Below are positions 51,794-59,793 of a stretch of 64,000 nt of DNA, in pieces; the stretch's first letter is position 1, and each line of letters opens with the position of its first letter. The notes below the pieces were generated by a model. The model was not told the DNA's origin. It saw only the letters and a list, made by a program, of their open reading frames with translations, and searched no databases. Position numbers and translations under genes: made by a program. Source of the DNA: an uncultured Clostridia bacterium (GTDB taxonomy: Bacteria; Bacillota; Clostridia; Christensenellales; Aristaeellaceae). The stretch covers positions 1-64,000 of the forward strand of contig CAMKNZ010000005.1 in NCBI GenBank assembly GCA_946414315.1. Reading direction: 5' to 3'.

Positions 51794-51826
51794 AAAACTG
51801 CTCCGATTGCTCGGAGCAGTTTTTTC
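51794..51826 (+). terminator. Terminator after rpsR
   Basis: AAAACTGCTCCGA (51794-51806) pairs with TCGGAGCAGTTTT around TTGC, followed by more T. It may also serve the - strand gene ending at 51835. Confidence 0.92.
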
Positions 51827-51834
51827 ATGGTTTA

Positions 51835-52128
51835 TTATTCCTCAATCACATAGTCGCATGCGACGGATGCGCTGCGCACTTCGTGCATGCGCTTTTTCAC
51901 GGGCATATGCACCGGATGCGTCTGGTAGGCGTCGAAGGCCTCCCGGGTTTCGAACTCGGTGATCAGGGCCAGGTCGTAGCTGCGTTCGCTGTGCAGGAAG
52001 TCCGCGCCGGCCTCCAGGCTCACCATGCCTTCGATCTTCCCCTTCATGCCGTAGAAGTTCTTCACCAGCTGGGGGATCTCGTCCTTGAATTCGTCCTTGA
52101 TCTTAAACATCACGATATGGCGGATCAT
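51835..52128 (-). CDS. Dabb family (stress-responsive alpha/beta barrel) protein
   Basis: A 97-residue small protein with the dimeric ferredoxin-like Dabb fold: MIRHIVMFKIKDE at the start, SYDLALITEFETREAFDAYQTHPVH in the middle. Some relatives are stress-induced and some are small cyclases or isomerases; the role here is open. The start at 52128 is chosen for the 4-base overlap (ATGA) with the stop of the upstream gene and the protein's usual N terminus. Confidence 0.88.
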   Translation of the reverse strand: MIRHIVMFKIKDEFKDEIPQLVKNFYGMKGKIEGMVSLEAGADFLHSERSYDLALITEFETREAFDAYQTHPVHMPVKKRMHEVRSASVACDYVIEE

Positions 52129-52718
52129 TCGTCTTTTTCCTCCTTGTGCAGTCTGTTCCATGCCTCCACCGCGATCTCCGGCAGCAGGTGATACAGGATC
52201 ATCAGGTCGCCGTTTTTCCGTGTGAGGGTCTTTTCATTGACGGGAATATACGTCAGGTCGTTCTCGTTTTCCTTCTTCGGCGCTTCGGCTGTATACACGT
52301 CCCAGGCTGCTTCCGCCAGCGCGTCCTGCTCCGGCAGTTTCCGGAGGGAGGCAGCCTTTTCCTTTGCCTTGTGCAGGGTGTCGTAGATGCCCAGCCCGCC
52401 GCAGGCCAGCGCAGCAAGTCCCAGCAGGATCCCGATCTGATGTCCCTTCAGAAAGAGGAAGGTAACGGCCTCGATAATGATCCCTGCGGCGATGACGGCG
52501 CCGAAAGTCATCAGCTGCGGCTTCGCGGCCTTCACGGGATCCAGGGAAAGGTCCAGCTGCGCTTTGGCACAGGCTTCGCAGACTGCGTTTTCTTTTTCGT
52601 CTCCCAGGGCCTGGACCCGGCGTTCCCCGCCGATGCTCCGCACATGGAGCGTACGGACTTCCAGCGCCCGGACCGGGTATTCGGCCGGCCCGCCGCAGCG
52701 GATACATTTCTCTGCCAT
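52125..52718 (-). CDS. Membrane protein with zinc-ribbon-like N terminus
   Basis: A 197-residue protein of unknown function. CIRCGGPAEYP near the start and VCEACAKAQ near residue 47 make a CxxC...CxxC metal site. Two hydrophobic helices (~70-92 and ~95-112) follow, then a charged cytoplasmic tail. It is co-translated with the Dabb gene. A terminator from the transporter gene lies just upstream. Confidence 0.78.
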   Translation of the reverse strand: MAEKCIRCGGPAEYPVRALEVRTLHVRSIGGERRVQALGDEKENAVCEACAKAQLDLSLDPVKAAKPQLMTFGAVIAAGIIIEAVTFLFLKGHQIGILLGLAALACGGLGIYDTLHKAKEKAASLRKLPEQDALAEAAWDVYTAEAPKKENENDLTYIPVNEKTLTRKNGDLMILYHLLPEIAVEAWNRLHKEEKDE

Positions 52719-52740
52719 CTGTATATCCCTTTCGGTTTAC

Positions 52741-52774
52741 AAAATCGGCGGGAGCAGGCAAGCTGCCCCCGCCG
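52741..52774 (-). terminator. Terminator after the 2-hydroxycarboxylate transporter
   Basis: On the - strand CGGCGGGGGCAG (52774-52763) pairs with CTGCTCCCGCCG (52757-52746), followed by ATTTTG. It separates the malate-type operon from the genes at 52718 and below. Confidence 0.75.
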
Positions 52775-52798
52775 TCGGTGATCCGGGGTACCTTGTGA

Positions 52799-54199
52799 TT
52801 ATACCACGATAAACTGGGAGAGCACGGAGAGCATCAGGCTGGCAAGCAGCAGAATGACCGCGCCGCCCAGGCGGGAGGAGATCTGCGCGAAGGGCATCAG
52901 TTCCATCCGGTTCGCCGCGGAAAGCACAGCCACGTCGCCGGTGCCGCCCATGTTGGACATGCACAGGCCGGCGGTGACGCCGGATTCAAACGGATAGAAG
53001 CCCACCAGTTTGCCGATCAGCGCCGCGCCGACGAAGGCGCCGATGCAGGTTGCCGCGCACAGCACCAGGTAGGTGACGCTGAAGGAGGCGATCACCGTGC
53101 TGATCTCCAGGTAGCAGATACCGATGCCGACCAGCAGCATGTTGGTCAGGTTCTTCATGATGAACTGGAACCACTGGTAGCAGGCGATCTCAATCCGCTC
53201 GGGGATGATGTTGGTGATCTTGCAGATGGCGACCGTGATGATCATCCAGGCGTAGGCGTGGATCGTGATGCCGGTGCCCAGCGCCTTCCAGGCGCCGGCC
53301 AGGATGAAGCCCCAGGCGAAGAACGCGCCGGAGGTCAGCAGGCCGATGCCCATGTTCGTCAGGCTCAGGTTATCGCGCTTTGCCTGCATCTCGGGGCTGA
53401 TCTCCAGCTCTTTCGGATCGATGCCGCCGGCCTGCATCAGGGCGCCGTTGCCGTTCAGTTTGCCCTTGATGACTTTGACCAGCACACCGGCCAGCACGAT
53501 GGACACCGCGTTGCCGATGGCGACTGCCGGCGTCATAACCGAGAGCGCTTCGGCGGCGGTCATGGAACTGCTTGATTCAAAGATCTTGGAAAGCGGGGTC
53601 GCGCCGGCGCCCATGCCGCCGCCCATGATCGGCAGGGCGATCAGCAGCAGGGCATTGATGACCGGGTAGCCCATGATCGCGGCGATGCCGCAGCACAGGC
53701 CGAAGGCTAGGATCAGGCCGCCGAAGATAGCGGGGAAGTACCGGGCCGCGGCTTTTACCAGAAGCTTGCGGTTCATGCCCAGGATGGAGCCGGTGATCAG
53801 CGCGGCGATGTACCAGTCGAGGAAGGCGCCGTCGCCCTTGAAGAACTTGGTGATGCCGCCGACCAGGTCCAGTTTGCCGAAGGGAAGGGTCATGTTGTAG
53901 ACGGTTTCGCCGTCCACGGTCTTGGCGGCGGGCAGGATGCCGAAGTAGACCAGCAGTGCCGAGCCGAAGATGCACACGATGGCGCCGCCGCCGAGGAAGT
54001 CCTTGATGATCGGGGTATGGTCGCCGATCCAGCCCAGGATCGTACCCAGAACGATCATGAACAGGAAGCAGCCGGTCATGCCCACAGGCAGCACGCCCAG
54101 ATAGGTCGCCGCGATCGTCACCAGCGTGATGATCCCGAAGACCGGCAGGGGAAGGTTAAACAGCTGGAACGGTTTTTTCTCCTTGGGTGCGGTGGTCAT
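52799..54199 (-). CDS. 2-hydroxycarboxylate transporter family permease
   Basis: A 466-residue polytopic membrane protein of the 2-HCT family (CitS, CitP, MalP), which takes up malate, citrate or lactate with Na+ or H+ or by exchange. The two conserved GGxG-type reentrant loops are LPIMGGGMGAGATPLS and SNMGGTGDVAVLSAANRMEL, the second followed by the substrate-binding Arg region ISSRLGG. ATG at 54199 is preferred over 54205 because AGGAGG (54213-54208) is then 8 bases away. It starts 32 bases after the malic enzyme gene, so malate is the likely substrate. Confidence 0.92.
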   Translation of the reverse strand: MTTAPKEKKPFQLFNLPLPVFGIITLVTIAATYLGVLPVGMTGCFLFMIVLGTILGWIGDHTPIIKDFLGGGAIVCIFGSALLVYFGILPAAKTVDGETVYNMTLPFGKLDLVGGITKFFKGDGAFLDWYIAALITGSILGMNRKLLVKAAARYFPAIFGGLILAFGLCCGIAAIMGYPVINALLLIALPIMGGGMGAGATPLSKIFESSSSMTAAEALSVMTPAVAIGNAVSIVLAGVLVKVIKGKLNGNGALMQAGGIDPKELEISPEMQAKRDNLSLTNMGIGLLTSGAFFAWGFILAGAWKALGTGITIHAYAWMIITVAICKITNIIPERIEIACYQWFQFIMKNLTNMLLVGIGICYLEISTVIASFSVTYLVLCAATCIGAFVGAALIGKLVGFYPFESGVTAGLCMSNMGGTGDVAVLSAANRMELMPFAQISSRLGGAVILLLASLMLSVLSQFIVV

Positions 54200-54231
54200 A
54201 AACATATCCTCCTTTGTTTATGTTTCCGGGA

Positions 54232-55401
54232 TCAGAGCCGGGCTACGCCGCTGTCGCGGGCAGCCTTCGCGACGGCCGCCGCCACGGCGGGACCGATACG
54301 CTTATCGAAAGCGAGAGGCAGGATATAATCCTTGCTCAGTTCCTCGTCGGAGACCAGGTCAGCCAGCGCGTGGGAAGCCGCCTGCTTCATCTCCTCATTG
54401 ATGTCCGTTGCCCGCACGTCCAGTGCGCCGCGGAACAGGCCGGGGAAGCACATTACGTTGTTGATCTGGTTCGGATGGTCGCTGCGTCCGGTACCGACCA
54501 CAGCCGCGCCGGCGGCCAGCGCCTCGTCCGGTTCAATTTCGGGCGTGGGGTTGGCCATCGGGAAGATGATCGGGCTTTCCGCCATGGAGCGGACCATATC
54601 CTGGCTGACGATGTGCGGCGCGCTGACGCCGATGAACACGTCCGCGCCCTTCATGGCGTCCGCCAGCTTGCCGGAGAACTTCTCCGGGTTGGTGATCTTC
54701 GCCATCTCCTCCTGGGCAGGGTTCATCTGCTCACCCTCGCACAGGATGCCGAAGCGGTCCACCATCTTCAGGTGTTTCACGCCCAGGTTCAGCAGGTGTT
54801 TGCCGATGGCGATACCCGCGCTGCCGGCGCCGTTGATGACGCATTTCGCTTCACCGATATCCTTTTTGACCACCTTCAGGGCGTTGATCAGCGCCGCGCC
54901 GACGACCACGGCGGTGCCGTGCTGGTCGTCATGGAATACGGGGATGTCGCACAGTTCCTTCAGCCGGCGTTCGATCTCGAAGCAGCGGGGCGCCGCGATG
55001 TCCTCCAGGTTGATGCCGCCGAAGCTGCCGGAGATCAGGTAGATCGTGCGGACGATCTCGTCCACGTCCTTGCTGCGGATGCACAGCGGGAAGGCGTCTA
55101 CGTCGCCGAAAGCCTTGAACAGCGCACACTTGCCTTCCATAACGGGCATGCCGGCTTCCGGGCCGATGTCGCCCAGACCCAGTACCGCGGTACCGTCCGT
55201 GATGACGGCCACCAGGTTGTGCCGGCGGGTCAGGGTGAAGGATTTGTCGTAGTCTTTCTGGATTTCCAGACAGGGCTGAGCCACGCCCGGCGTATAAGCC
55301 AGGGACAGGTCATCCTTGGTCTGAACGGGAACGCGGGAAACGACCTCGATCTTTCCCTGCCATTCTCCATGCAGACGAAGGGATTCTTCCGCGTAGTTCA
55401 A
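54232..55401 (-). CDS. Malic enzyme (NAD(P)-dependent)
   Basis: A 389-residue oxidative decarboxylase turning malate into pyruvate and CO2. Family hallmarks: [49 protein letters not shown] with metal-binding residues, and the Rossmann loop [11 protein letters not shown]. It is the short bacterial form. The TTG start at 55401 is used because AAGGAGGG is 8 bases upstream. The 2-HCT transporter gene follows in the same operon. A palindrome at its promoter suggests regulation. Confidence 0.95.
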   Translation of the reverse strand: MNYAEESLRLHGEWQGKIEVVSRVPVQTKDDLSLAYTPGVAQPCLEIQKDYDKSFTLTRRHNLVAVITDGTAVLGLGDIGPEAGMPVMEGKCALFKAFGDVDAFPLCIRSKDVDEIVRTIYLISGSFGGINLEDIAAPRCFEIERRLKELCDIPVFHDDQHGTAVVVGAALINALKVVKKDIGEAKCVINGAGSAGIAIGKHLLNLGVKHLKMVDRFGILCEGEQMNPAQEEMAKITNPEKFSGKLADAMKGADVFIGVSAPHIVSQDMVRSMAESPIIFPMANPTPEIEPDEALAAGAAVVGTGRSDHPNQINNVMCFPGLFRGALDVRATDINEEMKQAASHALADLVSDEELSKDYILPLAFDKRIGPAVAAAVAKAARDSGVARL

Positions 55402-55420
55402 AGGGACTCCCTCCTTGTTG

Positions 55421-55467
55421 TGAAATTTTGGTTAATTTCATTATAATGGATAATTCGGAAAAAACAA
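55421..55467 (-). promoter_or_regulatory. Promoter and palindromic operator of the malic enzyme operon
   Basis: On the - strand TTGTTT (55467-55462) and TATAAT (55445-55440) are 16 bp apart. Immediately downstream lies a perfect 20-bp palindrome, TGAAATT-N6-AATTTCA (55421-55440), overlapping the likely start site. It differs from the GntR-type palindromes at 57334 and 57467, so a different regulator is likely. Confidence 0.6.
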
Positions 55468-55501
55468 TACCAAAACAAGCAAATTCTGACAAAGAAGCGG
55501 A

Positions 55502-56005
55502 TCAGTTTTTTCCGAACCGGGCCCGCATCAGGGGTTTGATGCCGCCGGCTTCCAGAATGAGCATGGCCTGTTCGCCCAGTTGTTCGCAGGGAAGGGTTTC
55601 ACCGGTTTCTTCCACGGTAACAGCTCCCTTCTCCAGGTCCAGCGTCAGGGTCTGGCCATCCTTCACATGGCTGCTGATTCCTTTGCAGATGACCGGCAGC
55701 AGGCCGAGGTTGACCGCGTTGCGGAAAAAGATCCGGGCGAAGGAATCCGCCAGTACGGCTTTCGCGCCCATGGCGAGCAGGGCAATCGGCGCGTGTTCCC
55801 GGCTGGATCCGCAGCCGAAATTCCGCCCGGCTATGACGATGCCGCCCTGCGGGAAAGAAGGCGCGATTTCTTTGCTGACGCCTTCCAGGCAGTGACTGCC
55901 GATTTCTTTGGGATCGGTCAGGGCCAGGTAGCAGCCCGGATAGATCTGGTCCGTGTCGATATTGTCTCCGACGACGATGACTTTGCCTGTCAGTCTGGTT
56001 TCCAT
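55502..56005 (-). CDS. leuD: LeuD-like small subunit of an aconitase-family hydro-lyase
   Basis: A 167-residue swivel-domain subunit of 3-isopropylmalate dehydratase-type enzymes. VVGDNIDTDQIYPGCYLALTDP bears the substrate-loop region and NFGCGSSREHAPIAL the active-site Ser-Arg. It starts 16 bases after the large-subunit gene. Isopropylmalate is the usual substrate, but no leuA or leuB is nearby. Methylmalate, citramalate or dimethylmalate relatives use the same fold, so the symbol is provisional. Confidence 0.88.
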   Translation of the reverse strand: METRLTGKVIVVGDNIDTDQIYPGCYLALTDPKEIGSHCLEGVSKEIAPSFPQGGIVIAGRNFGCGSSREHAPIALLAMGAKAVLADSFARIFFRNAVNLGLLPVICKGISSHVKDGQTLTLDLEKGAVTVEETGETLPCEQLGEQAMLILEAGGIKPLMRARFGKN

Positions 56006-56021
56006 CGTGCTTTCCTCCTTC

Positions 56022-57281
56022 TTACAGATACGGTCTGGGATCGGTGATCTTTCCGTTCAGCAGGCTTGCCGCAACGGTGGCGGGGGAAGCCAGGTAGAGA
56101 CTGGCTTCCTTGGAACCCATCCTGCCGGGGAAGTTCCGGTTTGTGCTGGTAATGCAGACTTCGCCCGGGGCGAGGATGCCTTCGTGCACGCCGAGGCAGG
56201 CGGCGCACCCGGGAGCGGTGATCGTGGCGCCGGCGGCCATCAGGTCCTGGATGTATCCTTTCCGGATGCATTCGCTGAGTACTTCATTGGAAGCGGGAAC
56301 GACAATCAGCCGGGTGTATGGTGCGATATGCTTTCCCTTCAGGATGTTTGCGGCGGCCGCGATATCCTCTTCCCGTCCGCCGGTGCAGGAGCCGATATAG
56401 CCCTGGTCCAGTTTCACCTCGCCTGCGGCAATGACTTCGCCCAGGGGGTGGACGTTTTCCACGCTGTGGGGGCAGGCCAGTTCCGGTTCCAGGGCGGAAA
56501 CGTCGAAGACGTGGGTTTCCGCGTACCGGTATCCCGGATCGGTGTACTGCACTTCATACGGGCGTACCGCCCGGGCGGACACATAGTCCAGCACGTCCCG
56601 GTTCGGCTGCATATAGGCGGTTTTGGCGCCCATTTCCACCGCCATGTTGCAGATGACCATCCGGCCGGCTACGTTCAGGTTTTCCACATAGCTGCCGGTG
56701 AAATCGATGGCCTTGTAAACCGCGCCGTCCGCCCGGATCTTTCCGAGCACGGCCAGGATGACGTCTTTGGGATAAACACCTTTCGGCGCTTCGCCCTCCA
56801 GACGGACTTCGATGATCTCCGGCACCCGGAACCACAGTTCGCCGGTCATCAGGATCGTGGCCATGTCCGTGGCGCCGCATCCCGTGCCCATCGCGCCGAA
56901 GGCGCCGTGGGTGGTGGTGTGGGAATCCGTCGCGACGACGATCATGCCGGGATAGATCACGCCGGCTTCCGGCATGACCTGGTGGCAGACGCCGCAGTTG
57001 GTGTCAAAATGGAAACGGAGATCGTTCTTTTTCGCGAACTCGCGCATTTCCCGGTGGTTGGACGCGCTCTTCACGTCGGGGCAGGGCGCGTAGTGGTCGA
57101 ACACGAAAGCGCACCGTTCCCGGTCCCACACTTTTTCACCGCCCATTTCATAAAAGGAATAGACGGTCTGCAGATACAGGTCGTTGATCTCGGCAAAGTC
57201 GACCTTGGCGGTGACGATCTCGCCGGTCCGGACGCTTTCCCGCCCGCTGTTCCGGGCCAGGATCTTCTCGATTGCGTGCAT
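56022..57281 (-). CDS. leuC: LeuC-like large subunit of an aconitase-family hydro-lyase
   Basis: A 419-residue iron-sulfur subunit of the aconitase family. The cluster Cys residues are in GYIGSCTGGR and APGCAACLG, and TDSHTTTHGAFGAMGTGCGATDMA is characteristic of the 3-isopropylmalate type. This short form (about 420 residues) is common in archaea and clostridia, where it also covers homoaconitate and dimethylmalate enzymes. ATG at 57281 is chosen for the GGAGGA 6 bases upstream. The operon is divergent from a GntR regulator and an AEC permease, pointing to organic-acid catabolism rather than leucine synthesis. That reading is an inference. Confidence 0.88.
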   Translation of the reverse strand: MHAIEKILARNSGRESVRTGEIVTAKVDFAEINDLYLQTVYSFYEMGGEKVWDRERCAFVFDHYAPCPDVKSASNHREMREFAKKNDLRFHFDTNCGVCHQVMPEAGVIYPGMIVVATDSHTTTHGAFGAMGTGCGATDMATILMTGELWFRVPEIIEVRLEGEAPKGVYPKDVILAVLGKIRADGAVYKAIDFTGSYVENLNVAGRMVICNMAVEMGAKTAYMQPNRDVLDYVSARAVRPYEVQYTDPGYRYAETHVFDVSALEPELACPHSVENVHPLGEVIAAGEVKLDQGYIGSCTGGREEDIAAAANILKGKHIAPYTRLIVVPASNEVLSECIRKGYIQDLMAAGATITAPGCAACLGVHEGILAPGEVCITSTNRNFPGRMGSKEASLYLASPATVAASLLNGKITDPRPYL

Positions 57282-57333
57282 TTTCATTCCTCCCCGATTT
57301 TTCATTTGTGGATATCTATTTCGTATATCGTAT

Positions 57334-57345
57334 ATCGTATACGAT
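57334..57345. promoter_or_regulatory. GntR-type operator before the leuCD-like operon
   Basis: The palindrome ATCGTATACGAT occurs here, in a wider run of CGTATAT repeats (57322-57345), just downstream of the - strand promoter start site. The same 12 bases recur at 57467-57478 before the GntR gene. Confidence 0.8.
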
Positions 57346-57357
57346 TTAGGCAAGCAC

Positions 57358-57387
57358 AGGATATCATGAGCCGGAAAGATCTGTCAA
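57358..57387 (-). promoter_or_regulatory. Promoter of the leuCD-like operon
   Basis: On the - strand TTGACA (57387-57382) is a perfect -35 box; TATCCT (57363-57358) follows after 18 bp. Its start site would fall about 6 bases before the operator at 57345-57334. Confidence 0.6.
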
Positions 57388-57426
57388 CGGTTTTTGTAAA
57401 AATAAAGGAAAATAAAAGGAAATCCC

Positions 57427-57455
57427 TTGCGGAAATGAATCGGAAGCAGTATAAT
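57427..57455 (+). promoter_or_regulatory. Promoter of the GntR/AEC operon
   Basis: TTGCGG (57427-57432) and TATAAT (57450-57455), spacer 17 bp; the operator begins 12 bases past the -10 box. Confidence 0.7.
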
Positions 57456-57466
57456 CCAAATAGAAT

Positions 57467-57478
57467 ATCGTATACGAT
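57467..57478. promoter_or_regulatory. GntR-type operator before the regulator gene
   Basis: Second copy of ATCGTATACGAT, placed just past the likely transcription start of the GntR gene, so the regulator probably represses itself and the divergent operon. Confidence 0.8.
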
Positions 57479-57495
57479 TTTTGCGAGGTGGGCAT

Positions 57496-58149
57496 ATGGA
57501 ACAGCTGTCAATGATGCCGGCGCGGGTTCGGATTGCGGCGGAACTGCGGAAAGCGATCTATGCCGGGGAATATAAAAGCGGAGACGAGCTGGGGCTCACC
57601 GAGGTCGCTTCGAAGCTGGGGATCAGCCGTACGCCGGTGCGGGAGGCTTTCCAGGAACTGGAGGCCGAAGGACTGATCACGCTTAGGATGAACCGTGGCG
57701 CCGTGGTGAATACCATTGACCGGAAATTTATTCAGGATATCTTTGAAATGCGCCGCCTGCTGGAGTCGGACGCCGTGGCCCGGGCCGCGAAAAACGGCAT
57801 GGAGACAGGACCGCTGCTGGAGCGGCTGTATGATCTCCGGGATCATATTACGGAGGTCAGCCGCTCGTCCTACGAGCAGCTGAACCAGGATATCCACACC
57901 GCCATCTGGAAGGCGGCGGACAATCACCGGCTGCAGAAATACCTGCTGGAAATGTGGAACGGGCCGAGCGTGGCCGGTTCGCCGGAGGAGGTCCTGGAAC
58001 ACTACCGCAATTCTACCTTTGAGCATATCTCGATCCTGCAGTTCATCCGGGACGGCATGGCGGCGGAAGCCTGCCAAGCCATGGAGCTGCATATTACCCG
58101 GAGCATGGCGAACATGCTCCGCTGCTATCCGGAAACGGAAGGGAGATGA
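57496..58149 (+). CDS. GntR family transcriptional regulator (FadR type)
   Basis: A 217-residue regulator. Residues ~10-75 are the winged helix (GDELGLTEVASKLGISRTPVREAFQELEAEGLI), and residues ~80-215 are an FCD ligand-binding domain (EMRRLLESDAVARAA, LNQDIHTAIWKAADN, HITRSMANML) with His/Asp/Glu residues that hold a metal and an organic acid. ATG at 57496 follows GAGGTG by 5 bases. Two ATCGTATACGAT sites flank its promoter and that of the LeuCD-like operon. An AEC permease gene follows 6 bases later. Confidence 0.92.
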   Translation: MEQLSMMPARVRIAAELRKAIYAGEYKSGDELGLTEVASKLGISRTPVREAFQELEAEGLITLRMNRGAVVNTIDRKFIQDIFEMRRLLESDAVARAAKNGMETGPLLERLYDLRDHITEVSRSSYEQLNQDIHTAIWKAADNHRLQKYLLEMWNGPSVAGSPEEVLEHYRNSTFEHISILQFIRDGMAAEACQAMELHITRSMANMLRCYPETEGR

Positions 58150-58155
58150 CGCCGG

Positions 58156-59103
58156 ATGTGGGAAAGTTTTATGGTTGCCTTCAACGCGGTGGCGCCGTTC
58201 CTGATCCTGCTGGGGGTCGGCTTCGCGGCGGTGCGGCTGAAATGGGCGGACCGGGCCTTCATGGATAAGGTGAACGCTTTCAACTATAAGCTGTTCTTTC
58301 CTTTTCTTATGTTCAACAACGTCTATTCCGCCAAGCCGGAGAACATGCCGTCCGTCAAGCTTATGCTGACCGGCTTCCTCTCCGTCAGCCTGCTGGTGGT
58401 CCTGCTGGTGATCGTCGTTCCGAAGTTCGTGAAGGAAAACCCGCGCCGGGGCGTGGTCATCCAGGGCATCTTCCGCAGCAATTTCATTATCTACGGCATT
58501 CCGCTGACCACCTATGTCTTCGGCGAGGAAAAATCCTCCGTCTGCGGGATGATGATCATGATCATGGTCTCGCTTTTCAACGTGGCGGCGGTCATCGTGC
58601 TGGAAATGTTCCGGGAGGGCGGAAAGATCAGCGCGAAAAAGCTGCTCCTGGGCATCGTGAAGAACCCGCTCCTCCAGGGCTGCGTCATCGGCCTGGTTTT
58701 CTACCTGCTGCAGATCCGCCTGCCCGCCTTCATCGCGTCCCCGGTTTCCTCCCTGGCCGGCCTGGCGACGACGCTGGCGCTGGTGGTGCTCGGCGCGAAC
58801 CTGCGCTTTGAGGAACTGAAAAAGAACGGCCGGACGATCAGCGTTGTGCTGCTGATCCGGCTGATCCTGCTGCCGGTGGTCATGGTTGCCTTCGCGTACC
58901 TGATCGGCCTGCGGGGCGTGGAACTGTTCCTGATCCTGATGATTTTCGGCACGCCCGTGGCCACCTCTTCCTATCCCATGGCCCAGAACATGGGCGGGGA
59001 CGGGCAGCTGGCCGGCCAGCTGGTCTTTGTCAGCACCGTGGCTTCCCTGGTGACGATCTTCGTCTTTATCTTTACCCTGTCCCGTCTGGGGCTGCTGGTA
59101 TAA
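58156..59103 (+). CDS. AEC family transporter
   Basis: A 315-residue membrane protein with about ten hydrophobic segments, of the auxin efflux carrier family that in bacteria includes malate and malonate permeases (MleP, MdcF). Features: NYKLFFPFLMFNNVYSA, RSNFIIYGIPLTTYVFG, GTPVATSSYPMAQNMGGD. It shares an operon with the GntR gene (6-base gap) and probably carries the substrate or product of the LeuCD-like enzyme. Confidence 0.9.
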   Translation: MWESFMVAFNAVAPFLILLGVGFAAVRLKWADRAFMDKVNAFNYKLFFPFLMFNNVYSAKPENMPSVKLMLTGFLSVSLLVVLLVIVVPKFVKENPRRGVVIQGIFRSNFIIYGIPLTTYVFGEEKSSVCGMMIMIMVSLFNVAAVIVLEMFREGGKISAKKLLLGIVKNPLLQGCVIGLVFYLLQIRLPAFIASPVSSLAGLATTLALVVLGANLRFEELKKNGRTISVVLLIRLILLPVVMVAFAYLIGLRGVELFLILMIFGTPVATSSYPMAQNMGGDGQLAGQLVFVSTVASLVTIFVFIFTLSRLGLLV

Positions 59104-59121
59104 GCTTTCCGGCGGTATCAA

Positions 59122-59157
59122 AAAACGCTTCCGCAGTTTATGGCGGGAGCGTTTTTA
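59122..59157. terminator. Bidirectional terminator after the AEC gene
   Basis: AAAACGCTTCCGC (59122-59134) pairs with GCGGGAGCGTTTT (59143-59155) with one G-T pair, followed by T residues; serves both the AEC gene and the - strand gene ending at 59170. Confidence 0.85.
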
Positions 59158-59169
59158 TTCTGCTGTGCT

Positions 59170-59646
59170 TTATTCAACCGGCGCGGGAGAGAGGACCACA
59201 ATCCGTTCAGATTCCCCGTCTTCGGTTTTGGAGATCCTGTAGGACCCGGCCAGGCTGTGGGCGCCGGAAAGGGCTTCCCGGAGGGAGGAATTGTTCGTTT
59301 CCAGCGACGCGATGCCGGCGTTCAGTTCGCCGATCCGGCCGCCGTGGGCAAACAGGGCGTCCACGTCAGCGGCGAGTATGGCCAGGAACAGGGCCAGGAC
59401 CAGCGTCAGGGCGACGATCAGCACGTCCCACCGGATCCCCTCGGCGGAGAACATGGGCAGCGGCTGCGTTTTTTCCGCGATTACGCTGCGCCGCTTTCCG
59501 CGGCCGGATCTCGCGTCCCGGGTCCAGGTCCGGGTCTGGGGGGAGGCGGGAACAGCAAAACCTTCCCGCTGCCCGGGAATCCCGAAAGGATGCGGACAGC
59601 GGGGGGAGGCGGTATATTCGGCTGTGTTTGCACGCACCACCGTCAA
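59170..59646 (-). CDS. Small membrane protein, possible FtsL/DivIC-like
   Basis: A ~158-residue protein of uncertain start (TTG at 59646 after GGGGAAA is used; later starts are possible). The N-terminal ~65 residues are polar and rich in Arg/Pro. One membrane helix (LIVALTLVLALFLAILAAD) is followed by a short coiled-coil (GRIGELNAGIASLETNNSSLREAL) outside. This bitopic layout resembles FtsL/DivIC-type cell-division proteins or septum initiators, but no division genes are adjacent. The function is unknown. Confidence 0.55.
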   Translation of the reverse strand: MTVVRANTAEYTASPRCPHPFGIPGQREGFAVPASPQTRTWTRDARSGRGKRRSVIAEKTQPLPMFSAEGIRWDVLIVALTLVLALFLAILAADVDALFAHGGRIGELNAGIASLETNNSSLREALSGAHSLAGSYRISKTEDGESERIVVLSPAPVE

Positions 59647-59763
59647 GGCTGTTTCCCCATTTCATCTTGTGCTATCGGATGCTATTATATACTATATATT
59701 GGGGAAATGCAATGACAAATCTGTGAAAAAGTTACACAAAAGGTACGATCAAAAGAGAAAACC

Positions 59764-59789
59764 GGTTACATCATATAAAAACCATGTAA
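59764..59789 (-). terminator. Inverted repeat after the second MATE gene
   Basis: GTTACAT (59764-59770) and ATGTAAC (59783-59789) form a perfect 7-bp inverted repeat 5 bases past the MATE stop; on the - strand CGGTTTTCTC follows. A weak terminator or an operator is possible. Confidence 0.4.
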
Positions 59790-59793
59790 CTTT

